DNA of 41,712 bases from Ophiosphaerella korrae (Eukaryota > Ascomycota > Dothideomycetes > Pleosporales > Phaeosphaeriaceae): positions 1 to 41,712 of the forward strand of contig JALNQF010000353.1 of assembly GCA_028456385.1 (NCBI GenBank), given 5' to 3'. Shown here piece after piece: positions 23,500-36,961 of this stretch; positions within the stretch are counted from its first letter, which is position 1, and every line of letters begins with the position of its first letter. The notes below the pieces were generated by a model. It was not told where the DNA came from, made no database searches, and saw nothing but the letters and a program-made list of their open reading frames with translations. Both the position numbers and the translations under genes were made by a program.

Positions 23500-26400
23500 A
23501 GAAAGCGTAGGAGGCCTATATATTACAAAAACAAGTATATACTAAGGAAGAGAAGTATAATTAATAATTAATAGTAGAGCTACAAGGAACTTTATATTAA
23601 AGAAGTTTGTAGAAATACAAGGAATAAAATATATAATAAAGAAGTACTCTTAATAACTAAGTATAATTAAAGGAAAACTATTCTAGGAACTAATATAGTT
23701 CGAGATAGTACCTTTAATACTAAAGTTAGAAGGGCTAGAAATTAAGAATATAATTATAGATATAACAACAATTAATAATAAACAAGATATAATATTACGT
23801 ATACTATAGTTATAAATAACTAACCCCTATATTAATTAGAGAACTAGAGAAATTAATTATAGTAAAATAAATATGTTAAAAGCTAACATAAATACAACTA
23901 GAAGAGAATTCCTAGAAAAGTATAAGAAATAAGAAAAACAGCTTATAGAGCCTAAAGATTACCTTCTAGAATATTAACTATAGGACTTAGTAATAGAACT
24001 AGAAGAAGGTAAAAATATAAGATAGAGCCTAGTCTACTAAAAAATAGAAGAAGAATCTAAGATTAAATAAGCGTTTATCTAAAACGTAATAAAAAAAGGA
24101 TAGATAAGAGAATCTAGATCCTTAGTAGCGTATAGACTAATATTTGTAGATAAAAAGGGAATAAGTAATAAGAGACTCTACGTAGATTTTAGAAAAACTA
24201 ACGTAATTACTAACAAGAACTAATACCTACTACTATAAATAGATAGAATATAAGATAGACTATAAAGAGCAAGAATCTTTATAAAACTAGATATCTAAAA
24301 CACCTACTATTAGATTAGAATTAAAAAAGGTAATAAGTAAAAAATAGCGTTTAGAATATAGTATAGACTATACAAATACCTAGTTATACTATTTAGTTTA
24401 ATAAACGCACTAGTAGCATTCTAAGAAAGAATTAATATAGTACTAAGAGAGTACTTAGATATATTTATATTTATATACTTAGACAATATCCTTATATTCT
24501 TAGAAATAGAGGAAGAATATATATAATATATATATAAAGTACTAGAAAAACTAGTAGAAGCTAAAATATTTCTTAAGATAAGAAAATGCGAGTTCTATAT
24601 AAAAGAAATAGATTTCCTAGGGTTTATTATAGAACTAGGAAAAATTAAGATTAATCTAGAAAAGATTAAGTTAATTAACGAATAGCTAATACTAAGAAAC
24701 CTAAAAGAAGTATAATAATTTTATAGACTAGCTAACTTTTACAAAAAGTTAATAGTAGGATATTCTAAAGATATAGAACTAATAATAAGACTTATAAAGA
24801 AAGATACACTATTTAAGTAGACTAAAGAATATAATAAGGTATTTAGAAAAATTAAGAAGAAATTTATAGAGAATCTAGTTATTAGAATATATAACCTAGA
24901 CCTACTAGTAATAGTAAAAACTAATATATCTAATTTAGTCTATAGAATAGTACTAATACAAGAAGACTCTAGGACTAGAAAAGAATACTTAGTTAAATAC
25001 TTCTCTAAGAAAATAAAAATAGTAGAACTTAACTACTAAATCTACAATAAGGAAATACTAGCAATTTATAAAGTATTTAAATAGTAGAGAGTATACTTAT
25101 AAAGAGTAAAGTATTAGACAAAGGTCTATATAGACTATAAGAATCTTATAAGATTTATAATAAATAAAGAATTGTTATAACGCTATATAAGATAGTAAGA
25201 GTTCCTATTAATATTTAATATAGAAATTATATATACAAAAGAGAAAGATAACTAATTTATAGATACTCTTAGTAGAAGACTAGACTTATAAGAAGAAGTA
25301 AGCGCTACTAGTATAGTTCTAGTTAAGAATAAAGAAGGATATTTAGTCTTAAATATACCTAAGATAGTAGTAACACTTAAGAGAAAGAGTAGTAAGCTAG
25401 AAGAATAGATTTAAAAAAAAATAGAAAAAGCACCTAAAGAAATAGAGAAACTAGAAATCTAAGAAAGATTTATACAAGCTTATAGAAGAATATATATTCT
25501 AAGAAAGATATAAAGAGAATTTATATAATAATTCTATAAATTACTAGTATATAGTTATTAAAGTATTAAAAAAATATTAGATAGACTACTACAAGACTAT
25601 TATATTCTAAAAGCAAGATAACTAGTAATAGAAGTACTATAAGACTATATAGAATACTATAGAAATAAATACAATAGATATATACTATATAGAATACTAT
25701 AACTAGTAGAAGTACTAGAATAACTATAAGGAGTTATTACAATAGACTTTATTACGAAGCTACTAAAGTCTAAGGACTTAATATTAGGAGTTAAGTATAA
25801 TAGAATCTTAACTATAGTAGATAAGCTAATAAAGCATATATATTTCTAACTATATAAAGAAAAGAGTAGGATAGAAGTTACTATATATTAAGTTCTAGGA
25901 ATAGTAATTAGTTAATATAGACTACTAGACAAGATTATTATAGATAGAGATGTACGATTTATATTAAAACTATAGGGAATAATAGCAGCGTAATTAGGAA
26001 TATAATACGTAATATCTACAGTATATTAACTATAGATAGATAGATAATTAGAACAAATAAATTAGATAGTAGAATAATACTTAAGATACTACCTTAACTA
26101 TAATTAGAACAATTAAGTATAGCTACTACCTATAGCACAGTTAGCATATAATAGCGTAAAGAATATAGTAATAAGAGTATTACCTTTCTTCGCGAACTAT
26201 AGATTTAAGCCTAATATATACTAGATACTAAGAAACTAGATATCTTAGTCTTTAAGAGAAGAAAACTTCGCTAATAGACTTAAAGATATATATAACTAAT
26301 TAAGATAGGACGTAGAATTCCTATATAATTAAATAGTAAAGTACTATAATAAGAAGTATAAAGAGAGACCTTAATTTAAAGAGGAAGAAAAAGTATAGTT

Positions 26401-26800
26401 AGTATAAAAAAATATTAAGAGTAAGTAGCTAAGTTTAAAATTAGACTATATTAAGATAAGACTATATAAAATTAAGAAAGAAGTTACACTAGTTATATTT
26501 AAACTAAAGCTACTAAATAAGATAAAGATATACCTAATATTTTACGTAGCTTTACTAGAACAAGTACTATAGAACGTAGAACTACTAGTGTATAAAGTAG
26601 ATATATATAGAGAATAAGAAGAATAAGAAGTTAAAGAAATCTTATAGTACTAGTTTCGTAATAAGAGAAACTACTACCTAGTAGAATAGATAGGTACGAA
26701 CGAAAAAGGACAACTATAGGAGAAAATATAGGAACTAGAAGACAATCTTAATTACTCTAAGAAACTAGAAGACTTCTAAAGTTAAAACCCTCTAGAATAC
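23500..26800 (+). pseudogene. pol relic of the nested gypsy element: protease, RT, RNase H, integrase, chromodomain
   Basis: The reverse transcriptase starts near LYVDFRKTNVIT (about 24178) and has its catalytic box as IYLDNILIFLE at 24472-24504. It continues into KVLEKLVEAKIFLKI, RKCEFYIKEIDFLGF and FYRLANFYKK. RNase H-like sequence follows (EYLVKYFSKKIK, about 24985-25020). The integrase core reads GVITIDFITKLLKSKD and then RILTIVDKLIKH at about 25731-25840. A chromodomain at about 26620-26790 has EVKEIL, NYYLVE*IG and KKLEDF. TAG and TAA replace W and Q repeatedly. The protease area (about 23500-23800) is less certain. Confidence 0.86.
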
Positions 26801-27453
26801 CTAGTAGTAAACTAAGAGAACTAACATTACTAATAATAGATAGAGAGATAATAGGAACGTCTAATATAGGATCTACTATAACAAACGCCTTATTTAAGTC
26901 TAGCTTAGCTTCTAGAGCTACTAACTATTTAGCTAATTTCTTATTATTTAAGGCCTTTATCTTATAAAGACAAGAGAGATAAGCTTAATTCTTTACTAGC
27001 TTACTCTACGCAAGCTCCTAGATTTACTTATACTTAGCTTTAGCCTCTACGATTTAAGATAGTAATTTCTCTTAAGTCTAGTTAATAGCTTTCCCTATTA
27101 TTATTAAGCCTAGACGCAAGAATAAGTATAATAAACGTACACTTAGAAAGAGAAATACTAGATATATTATAAGAACTATATATATTTATATAAATATATA
27201 CCTTATAAGCTCTACTATTGTTTATAGAAATAATATAAGGAAGAGATTTAGGATTTAACTTAGGAGAAGTATAATAAGAATAAAGAAATATTTTAATACT
27301 ATTACGTAATACGTAATTAGTAAGAAGATAGCAACAGCGTATAGATAAAATAGGTATAAAAGAGGATAAAGAACTCTATATTAATAAAGAAACTAGATTA
27401 ATAATACTAGCTCTAGAGTAGATAAACTAAGATCTATCTAAAAGAGGAGATAG

Positions 27454-27881
27454 TATTATAGGTATAATAGAAGAAATCGAGATAGAACTAATTAGTCCTA
27501 ACTTAGGTACTAACAAAGTATAAGACGAGTAAGGTAATAATCTTAATTAGGAGACTATATATAACTAAGATACCTAGGGTAATCTATAATCTATAGACTC
27601 TTAGCGTTAATAGATTATAGATTAAGATAATCTATAATCTATTAGTCTTAGTAACTATAGATTATAGATTACAACAAGTATATAGTTAGTAGGATATATA
27701 TTATTAGGATAGTATTAGTAATTTAATCCTTTAACTATAGAACGCTAATACAAGATAGTTACAAAATATCTTCTATTGTTTATAGTTATTATAGATTACC
27801 TCTAAGCTTTTACTATTATTTTCTAATTTACTAACCCCCCTAATATAGGTACCTATAGTCGACGATAGGCGGCCTATAATA
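27454..27881 (+). repeat. 3' LTR of the nested gypsy element
   Basis: 428 bp, the same length as the 5' copy. It starts tattatagg, where the terminal TG has become TA, and ends cctataata. It is more completely depleted of CA/TG than the 5' LTR, though at a few sites it keeps C or G where the 5' copy has T or A (ggcggcct against ggtagctt near 27869). Confidence 0.93.
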
Positions 27882-27886
27882 TAAAG
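27882..27886. other. target-site duplication TAAAG, right copy
   Basis: Matches 20856-20860 exactly and directly abuts the 3' LTR. Confidence 0.88.
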
Positions 27887-30800
27887 CTATTATTTTACTA
27901 GCTAAAAACTTCTTTAAATAACTTAAGACTCTTAAACCTAATACTTAAAGGACTATAAGATATACTTAAAAGAATTAGTATACTAATAATAAATAAGAGC
28001 TCTACTATCTTAAATATACTCTAACTAATAATTAAAATATTTGTAGTAATAATTAGCTAGCTTATAGTAGCTATTAAAATAATAGTAGAATAGAATAATA
28101 GAGTATATATTAGTAAATAAAACCTATTTATAAATAAGAAGTTTAAGATTACTAATACTAATATAATAGAGTTTCTAGAGAGTATTAAAAAATAAGTAAT
28201 CTTTTATAGATAGCTTATTAGAGACTAGATCTATAATATTATTAAATAAAGTATAACTAAGTTTATTAAAGTAAAGAAAGTAAAAAATTAAGTAAAAGTT
28301 AAATAAGTAATAAAAAATAAGTTCTTAGAGTCTAATAAAGTATAATAAGAAGAAATAAAAGAAGTACTCTAAACTTAGCTATAGTAATACTTACTTATAG
28401 ATAACTTCTATTTCTAAAACTACTTTAATAACTTTAGCTTTTAGTTTATAAAGTACTAAAAAGTAAAAATAATTATAGAAGTTATAAAGAAATACTACCT
28501 AGTAAAATAACTTAATAAATACTACCTATAAAAAGTCTTTAATAAATATAACCTAAGTAATAAAAATATAAAAGATTTTAACTTTTAAATAATCTAGAAG
28601 TACTTTAACTATCTAGTATAGAAAAACTTATAAGTAAAACGTTTTAACTTAGCTTTTAAAGAAACTATAAGTATATAAAAGCTTATAAGCTATAGGTTAT
28701 AGCTATATATAATACTTAAAAGAATATATACGCTTTTTAATAGAAAGCTTATACTTAACTCTTATAACTATACTTAAAGATAAAAAAGAGTCTAAATACT
28801 TTTAAGAATAAAAGTTATATAATTAGAAGTTAATAATTTTATTAAATACTTTAAAATAATAATACTCTAAGTAATTACTCTTATAGCTATAAAAAACCTA
28901 AATACTAGAGCTTAAAAACTTATTTAGCTAGTAAAAGTATACTTAGTTATAAAAAGATAAATTAAAGTAGATAAATATTTATAAACCTTTTAGGCTATAG
29001 TAAAGTTATAGTTAGAAATACTTTTTATAATAGAGTTATAATTTTAAAAAAACTTTTTACTACTATTTTAGAATAATATAAGACTTTAGTATTAGAATAA
29101 TATAGTAAGTATAAGTTTAGACTTTTATAGTTATATTAAATATAGAAACCTAAATTACTATATTAATAACTATAAAGAATAAAAAGCTTTAATACTTAAT
29201 AGATAGATTTAGTTTAATCTAAAAACTAGAAGATACTAATAAAGTATAGAGCTAACTTACTAAGAGTTTATTAAATAGATTAGAGTAAGAGGTATCTAGA
29301 ATAATATAATAATCTAGTATATCTAATATAAAATATAAGACTTAAAGGATAAAGAAATAAACTTTTAGGTAATACTAAACTTTATAATATAATAGCTAGT
29401 ATAGCCTTAGATAATAGTAGTAATAAACTTACTTAAACGTATAATAAATAATTTAGAAGAAGATAGAATAGTAAGTATAGAAGAATATAATAGATTCTAG
29501 ATATAGTAACTAAAAATAAAAAAGAATCTAGTAAAAGAAAATATTACTAAAACTATATATATTATAATTATAAAGTTTAGAACTAAAAAGCCTTTAGTAC
29601 CTATTCTAGCTATATAAAATAATTATAAAAAAGAAACTAATTATTTTAAATCTAAGTAGACTAAATTTAATAATATAGAAATAGAAATAGATCTAGAATA
29701 ACTTTTTAAAAAATTAGATAGATAAAAGAACTATATAAAGAAGCTTAAGTAGATTAATACTTTAGAATTAAATACTAAAGAAGTAATATAAAAAGTTATA
29801 AAAGTACTAGTATTTTTACTTATATAAATACTTATAGCTAATATACTAAACTTTCTTAAAAAGCTTATAAAGCTTACTTTTATAGTAAATAGGTTAGAAA
29901 AGATTATAAATATAAAAGTAATAGTAAGTATAACTAAAAACTTAAAAGAAATACTTTAGAGCTTTAAAAGACTACTAGTAGCTCTATTCTAGAATAGCCC
30001 TAACTTATATATAATAAATACTAATATTTTTAACTAAGTAATAGTAAAAGCTATAAATAGAAAAATTATTAGATATAAAGCTTATAAACTCTTTAGCTCT
30101 TTTACTAAAGTACTTTTTATTATACTTATATACTTTACTAGTTTTATAGCTAATATAAATATAGTAAAAAAGTACTTAGAATATAACTAACTTAGTAAGA
30201 TTAAAAGACTTAAAAAAAAATACCTAAAGGTAATAATCTAGGTCTATAGGACTAGACTACTAGCTTTACTTAACTTAAAAGTAGAACTTAATATAATTTA
30301 CTTTAAAATAGCCTTAGCTACTAATTTAAGTATAACTTCTATACCTAAAAAAATAGCTAGAGTATAGCTAGTTACTATAAATAGAGTAAAAGAATACATT
30401 AAAGAAATTATATTAAGTATACTAATTATAATAAAAAGTATTAAAGTTTAGTCTAACTTCTTTATTATAAGAGGTTTTTCTTACTTAATATTCTTTAAGA
30501 ACTTATTTATAATAGATTATTAATACTTTTTTAAATAAGAAGATAATAGCTAAATATACTATAAAGATTATAGTAATATTTAATAGAATAAAAAGTATAA
30601 GATATATAAATATAATAATAATAGAAAAACTAGTAAAAAGCTTTACTACTAAGAGTAGAGTTCTATAAATAGATACTTAGAAAATAAAGAAATAAGAAAG
30701 AGATACCTAAAGAACTATTAGTAGTACCTAGTATCTATACTAAGAATTATAGAATAATCTATAAGTAGATCTAGTAATAATAAATTAGGTTAGTATTTCT

Positions 30801-33800
30801 TTAGATAAAAGTATTTTAGAAATCTTAAACTTTATAAAGATATAAAAATAAGTAAAAAAAAAAAATAGATACTTAAAAGCTTCTTAAAAATAAAGCTTTA
30901 ATTTAAGCTAAATACTATATATAAATTAAAAAGTAAAAAAGTATAACTTATTTATAACTTCTTAATATAGCTTTATAAAGTAGAAATTAAGTAACTAGTA
31001 AATAATAACTAAAGCTAGAGATAGTTCTAATAATATAATACTAATAAAACTACTTTCTTTTCTATAAGTACTTAGGTTATAAAAAAATAGATAGTAAAAA
31101 TAAAGATTACTAACTAGCTATAGCTAAGAAAAAGAAATATACTAATTAAAGTTTTTCTATATTAAGAAGATATATTTAGCTTTAACTTTATAGAATTAAG
31201 CTATATCTACTATAATATAATTTTCTTAGTTTAAATTAATATAGTACTCTATAAAGCTAAAAAAGAAAATAGCTTCTTTATATTTTATAAACTAAGAAAT
31301 ATAGTTAATAAAATAATTTAGAAATAGTTAAACTAAAAAGTTTTTAAATTAAGTAAAAGCTTATATAGTAACTTTTAGTTTTTAGTAAAGAAAAAAGACT
31401 AAAGATACTAACTTATTAATAATACTTAGTATACTAATTATATAACTATTAGAAATACTAACTTACTTTTAAACCTAGATAAATTCTTAGAAGAATTTAT
31501 AAGTTATTATATTATATCTCTAATAAACTTTATACTACTTATAGTATTTTATATACTAACTTATAAACTAGTATAGTAATATACTTTACTTAGAAGTACT
31601 ATAAACTCTATTACTAAGTTTATATAAGTAGTAACTAAAATCTTATAAGAATTTATTCTAACTAGCTATATATTATATATAGATAATATTATAGTAAAAG
31701 GCCTAAAAATAGACTATAACTTAAACTTACTAGAACTTAGAATCTAAAAGTTTATTAGTAAATATATTATTAATATAGATAAAGTTTAATATAACTTTAA
31801 AATAGCTAGTACTACTACTTTAAGTTTTAAATTAAATTAGTAATATAACTCTATAGAGTTTTTAAAGTATATAGTAAATAAAAAAATCTAGTAGTTAGCT
31901 AATAAGAAAGTTTAAAAGATAATTAAATAGCTAGCTTATAGATTTCTAAAAGAAGTCTAAATATTTATTAGCTTTATATATACTATAAAATCTAGATAAA
32001 AGGTTTTACTAAGATAGTAGTACTACTATTTAAGCTACTAAGAAAGAATAAAGAATTTTAATAAAGTTAAAAAGCTTTTCTTACTATAAATAAATTAAAA
32101 ACCTAACTAACTAGTATACTAGTATTAGTCTCTATAAACTATAGTAAGCCTATTAAACTAATTATTATATTAGTTAATAGAAGTAAAAAAAGTTAAAGTA
32201 TAGTACTCTAGTAAGAAAACCTAAAAGGCTATTAGAATATAGTATACTATAAATTAGAAGTATATTTATATTTAGAGTCTAACTAAGATTTTAAAAAATA
32301 TAAGTATAATACTATACTACTAGTACTTAAGAAATTCTACTTATAAATCTATAAAATTTATTTAATAGTAAAAATAAATACTTATATACTTATAGATTAA
32401 CTTAATTAAAGTACTAGTAACTTCCTAAAAACTCTAATTATAAGATAGTTTACTTTTCTATTTATATAGCTAGAAAAAAAATATAGTAGTAGATACTCTC
32501 TTAAATTAACTAGAGCTACTAAGATAGTAGCTACTAAAAAAGCTTAAAAAAAATATAAAAGAATTTATAAACTACTATTTAAAGTCTCTAGCTTTTATCT
32601 TACTATAGATAAGCTTTTAGAACCTAAAATTTATATACTTAAAGATAAGAATAGACTTAAGTATATTAAATACTTTAGAAATACCTTTTCTATATAATAT
32701 TATAAAATAGCTAGTAATACTATAAACTCTAACTAAAATAAGTAAAATAAATCCTTAAATACTTTATAAAAATATATAAAAGTATAAAGTTATATAAAGA
32801 CTTTAATAAGATAAAAGCTTTAAATAATACTTAGTAAAAAGAGTAGTAAATAAAAAAGAGAAGTACCTAGAAATTCTAAAGGTATTATATAATAAAAGTA
32901 AATACTAAAGTTAAAAAAATATATAGTAAAAAATCTAGATATAATATTACTAGTTAAATATATTTAAATATATAATATCTTATATAAAATCTTACTAAAA
33001 ATCTTAATTTTATTTACTTTAGATAGTAGAAAAAAAGTAATATCTAAATTAGAGACCTAAAGTTTTATAAAAATAGATTATACTAGATATAGTTTATATA
33101 GTTAATAGTAAAAGAAGTAAAAAATATATAATTATATATTAAAACTTTATAAGCTTATATATAAAGGCTAAAGCTCTTAGAGCTAATATATTAGAATCTA
33201 TTATAAAGTTCTTAAAATAAAATATATTTTTAAAATAGAAAGTACTATTTAAAATAATAGTAAATTAAAGACTAGAAAATAAAAGACTAGTTACTTACTT
33301 TAATTACTTATATAGTACTTAAAAAAATATTAAAAGTACTTATTACTTTAAAAAATAAAAATAATTAAAAAAAGCTATAAAAAGTTAGTAGCTACCCTTT
33401 AAAAGATTAAAAGTAATTAAGTAAATAATTTACTTTACGCGCTATAAGTAAATAGAGTTGTAGTAAAATATAGTACTAAAAAGATACTAATATACTTTAT
33501 ATTTAGCTAGAAATAAGTCTTATATATTAAACTTTATATATTTATATAATAAACTTTTTTATAGTTAGGAGTTTATAATACTACTATACTTTTAGTATTA
33601 TAAGCTTAGTAGTTTAATAAGTATAATTATAGACTCTAAGAGGCTATAGATTATATAATTAAACTAAAAAAAAAAAGTAAAGAATAGTTTAATATAAAAA
33701 AGATATTATATATAAAAGATATACTTAAGAGAATATTAGTACTTAGCTAAAACTTATTTAGTAACTAGAATAAATCTAGATAGTAAAAACTCTAACTTTA

Positions 33801-34100
33801 GTAAAAAGGCTTTTATTAAGTTATCTAATTATATCTCTTTAGATAGTACTAGTTTACTAACTTAGATAGTATAAAGTTTAGAAACTATACTCTAAGAATA
33901 AGAGTAGTAGAATTCTACTAGTAAAGCTAGTAAGAACTTATAGATATTCTAGAAAATTTAGATCTAAAAGCTAAAATTTTTATAATTAAATAAAAAGAAA
34001 AGTAAGCTTTACTTTATACTAAAGAGTAACTTAAAAGAGAATTAGATAAACTAGTACTAATAAAGCTAGTATTTAGATAGTAAAGTAAGTAAATATAAAA
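27887..34100 (+). mobile_element. right part of the older gypsy element, interrupted by the nested one
   Basis: A-rich, heavily RIPed plus-strand retroelement. Domain traces in order: gag-like sequence to about 29900, a protease-type stretch at about 30350-30500 (VTINRVKEYIKEI, then SNFFIIRGFSYLIFF), a reverse transcriptase box at about 31660-31710 (YILYIDNIIVKG), an RNase H area at about 32150-32450, and an integrase core at about 33010-33530. The YIDDIVVKG-like box differs from the YLDD-IFS type of the other gypsy elements here, so this is a separate lineage. CA and TG are nearly absent, more so than in the nested element, which fits greater age or more RIP. The 3' end and LTR are not delimited. 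Confidence 0.72.
30340..33530 (+). pseudogene. pol relic of the older gypsy element
   Basis: Conserved blocks readable through stops: the protease-linked VNRVKEYI-type segment, the RT catalytic box YIDNIIVKG (the second D reads N), and an integrase stretch with SKKYIIIY, FISLYIKAKALRANILESIIKFL, then NKRLVTYF after several RIP stops. The spacing matches RT to integrase in gypsy polyproteins. No chromodomain was recognised downstream. Non-functional. Confidence 0.7.
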
Positions 34101-36889
34101 ATAGTATAAATAAGACTTACTATTACTTATATAAACTAATTAGCTATAGTTAGTTTAAATCCTAGTATAAAAGCCTAAATTTAATCTAGCTAATTTTAAA
34201 TTCTTTATATGAAAAGAACCTAATAAAGAAATTAATTTTAGAAAAAATAAGCTAAAAATTTTAAATAGAAAAAAGAATAAGTAAGTATTATAAGTAAATA
34301 GAAGGATTAGTAATAAAAAAAAAGAACTTAGTTAATTTTCTTTAAAAAAAAAACAAATAACTAAAGAAGCTTTAGTACTTAGATATAAAAGAAGAAAAAC
34401 TTTATATTACTTATTATTACTAATTACTATTCTTAGAACTAGAAGAAAAAGCTTAAGTAGTAAGAAGACTCTTAAAACTAAACTTAAGTAGCTAAAAGTA
34501 AATACTACCTAGATAATAAGTATAATAATAATCTTAATTCTAAAGCTAAAGATTTTAAAGTAAAAAGCTAAAAGAATACTAAAAAAGTAAAAGAAGTATA
34601 AAAATAAAAAACTAAAAGCTTTTAGAAAAAAAAGTAAAAGAGCTTAAACTTATTATATTAAATTAAAAGTAAACTAAAGTAAAAATACTACTACTAAAAA
34701 GTAGAGTATAAAGAAGAGAAGTTAAAAAAGTAGTTAGATAGTAACTAGAAGTAAGAGTAAAAGTAGTAAGAAACTTAATAAAGTATTTATAAGTATATCT
34801 TAAACTTTTATTAAAACTTAAGTAACTTATATCTAACTCTAAGTTAGTAAAGTAAAAAAAGTATAAAGGCGTACTTTATAAAGCTTAAAAAGCTAGTAGT
34901 TAATAAAAAGAATTTAGAGTAGTATAAAAGCTTAAAAGTAAACTAAAACTACTAGAAAAAGTACTTTAAAAGTACTTACTAATACTAAAAAGATAAAAAA
35001 ACTAAAAAGAACTAAAAAAACCTTAATAAATAATAGCTTTATTTACTATAAAGAAAATAGTAGCTAAAAAACTATTAAACTTACTCTTAGATATAGTATA
35101 ACTTTAAAGATACTAGCTATAAGCTTACTAGTAAAAAATATTATTAGTAAAGCTATAAAAGTAGCTAAAAGTCTTAAAGTTATTATCTTTAAGCTTATCT
35201 ATACTATATACTACTAAGTAAGCTCTAAGCTTATAAGAATATACTAGCTTACTAGGTATTATAAGAAGATACCTATAAGCTACTTAATAACTTAGGAAAA
35301 TATTTTAGTAAATTAAAAACTAAATATTATCTACTATAGTATTATATATAAGAAGTATAGTAATAAAGTAGTTAAAAGACTAAGTAGCTATAAAAATAAA
35401 AGTATTAATATAAGTATACTTTTACTTAAAGAGCTTAATAATATAGTAGTAACTTTTAGTAAAACTTTTAACTTAAAAGAGTACTTACTTATATTTAGCT
35501 ACTAAACTACTAAAAATATATTAGTAGAGCTCTAAAAAACTATTAGAAAAAAACTATATAAAAAAAAATAGAGTAAAAAACTTACTAAACTTATAATTAT
35601 AGCTCTAAATATAATAATAAATATAAAAGCTATTAAAGTAAATAATATATTTATTATTAAAAAAATACAGTATTTAATACTACTATAAATATATATAGTA
35701 TAACTATAATTACTTTTTTTTAGAACTATAAGCTATAGCTCTATTAAAGCTTAGTAGTAGTAGCTTTAGTAGTAAAGCTTTATAAAAGCTAATAGTTTTC
35801 TAATTATACTAACTTATATAGACTATAGCTTTATAATAAACTTATATTTTTTAAAAATTATTAATTAAAGAAAAATCCTATAAGTATATAGCTTAAGAAG
35901 CTAAAAAGTTTTAAGTAAGTATTTTTTAACTTTTATAATAGTATACCTAATAGTATAGCTAGTAAAAAAGATACTAAAAGCTATTAGAAGTATAAAAAAA
36001 GTTATTAAAGTTATAAAAATAAATATTATAAAGGCTATTTTACTAGTAAGCTCTATTCTTATACTTATTATAATAAGTATATATAAACTCTTAAATAAAA
36101 GAAAAAAGTTAGTTAAAGTTATACTTTTTAAAAATATTAAGAGCTTAGTTAAAAAAGTTATAAAGTAAGCTAAGTAAGAGAAAGTAGTTAAAAAAAATAA
36201 GTAATAACTAAGAAAAAGTATAGTTAGTAAAACCTAAAAGCTTATAAGTAAAAAGGTTAGATACTTACTTTTATACTAAAAATAATATATTATAGAAATA
36301 GAGTAAAAAGCTTTACTTTTAGTTTAATAGTAACTTAAAAGTAGTTTACTTAGGTTATAAAGTAGCTAAAAAAGATTATTATTACTATAGTTACTTTAGC
36401 TAAGCTAATTAGCTATATAAAAGTTAAGTTAGAAATTAAAAGTAGCTATAATAATTAAAGTAGAAAGTAAATAAAAGAATAAAGCTAAGAAACTAAAAAA
36501 GTATAAAGTAGCTAAAATAAGCTTAATAAAAAGAAAAAGAAAATAGAATAAAAAATTAAAAAATAAAGTTTAAGTATATTTTTAGAATATATTTATAACT
36601 TTACTAAAAACTATAAAAGCTAATAACTATAAGAGCTAAACTACTAGGAAAAATATTTAAATATAGAGCCTAAAGGCTTTATACTAGCTTAACTAATAAA
36701 TATATATATATAAGAAAAGAGTTAACTATTAAAAATTAATAAGTAAGAGAAAAATTTAGTAAGTAAAAATATATTAAGTAAAAAAACTATTATAAAAAAG
36801 TAATAACCTACTATAGCTTATAAAATATATATATTAAAAAAAAAATAAGTAAAAAAGTAGTAGTTACTACTATTAGTTTTATAATACGT
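34101..36889. other. A-rich RIPed relic, family not recognised
   Basis: The strand bias continues (A-rich on plus). Parts translate on the plus strand to lysine- and leucine-rich, coiled-coil-like sequence; around 35080-35650 a frame with few stops runs (for example LKILAISLLVKN, KVAKSLKVIIFKLIY). It could be a gag-like gene of another retroelement or the tail of the older gypsy. No RT box, knuckle or terminal repeat was found. It ends at the TA flank of the next pogo copy. Confidence 0.45.
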
Positions 36890-36891
36890 TA

Positions 36892-36961
36892 ACGTAGTTT
36901 ATAAGTAAGCTATACTTATAAGTAAGCTATACCTAATACTAACTTTATATACCTCTTTATA
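36892..36961 (+). repeat. terminal inverted repeat of pogo family (left end of copy 2)
   Basis: Starts acgtagtttataagtaag, the inverted counterpart of 968-1037. It includes two copies of an ataagtaagctatac unit in tandem. Confidence 0.7.

Larger units (their letters stand above)
20861..27881 (+). mobile_element. nested Ty3/gypsy chromovirus, complete with LTRs and target duplication
   Basis: A 7021-bp element with 428-bp LTRs at both ends and TAAAG duplicated outside them. Internal order on the plus strand: gag from about 21600, two zinc-knuckle relics at 22268-22369, reverse transcriptase and RNase H at about 24100-25150, integrase at about 25450-26300, and a chromodomain at about 26620-26790. 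A purine run, aaaagaggagatag, sits just before the 3' LTR at about 27440-27453. It is inserted in an older gypsy relic. RIP has put stops in every domain, yet the protein pattern remains easy to read. The element keeps more CA dinucleotides than its surroundings, mostly within ACAA or ACAC. Confidence 0.93.
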
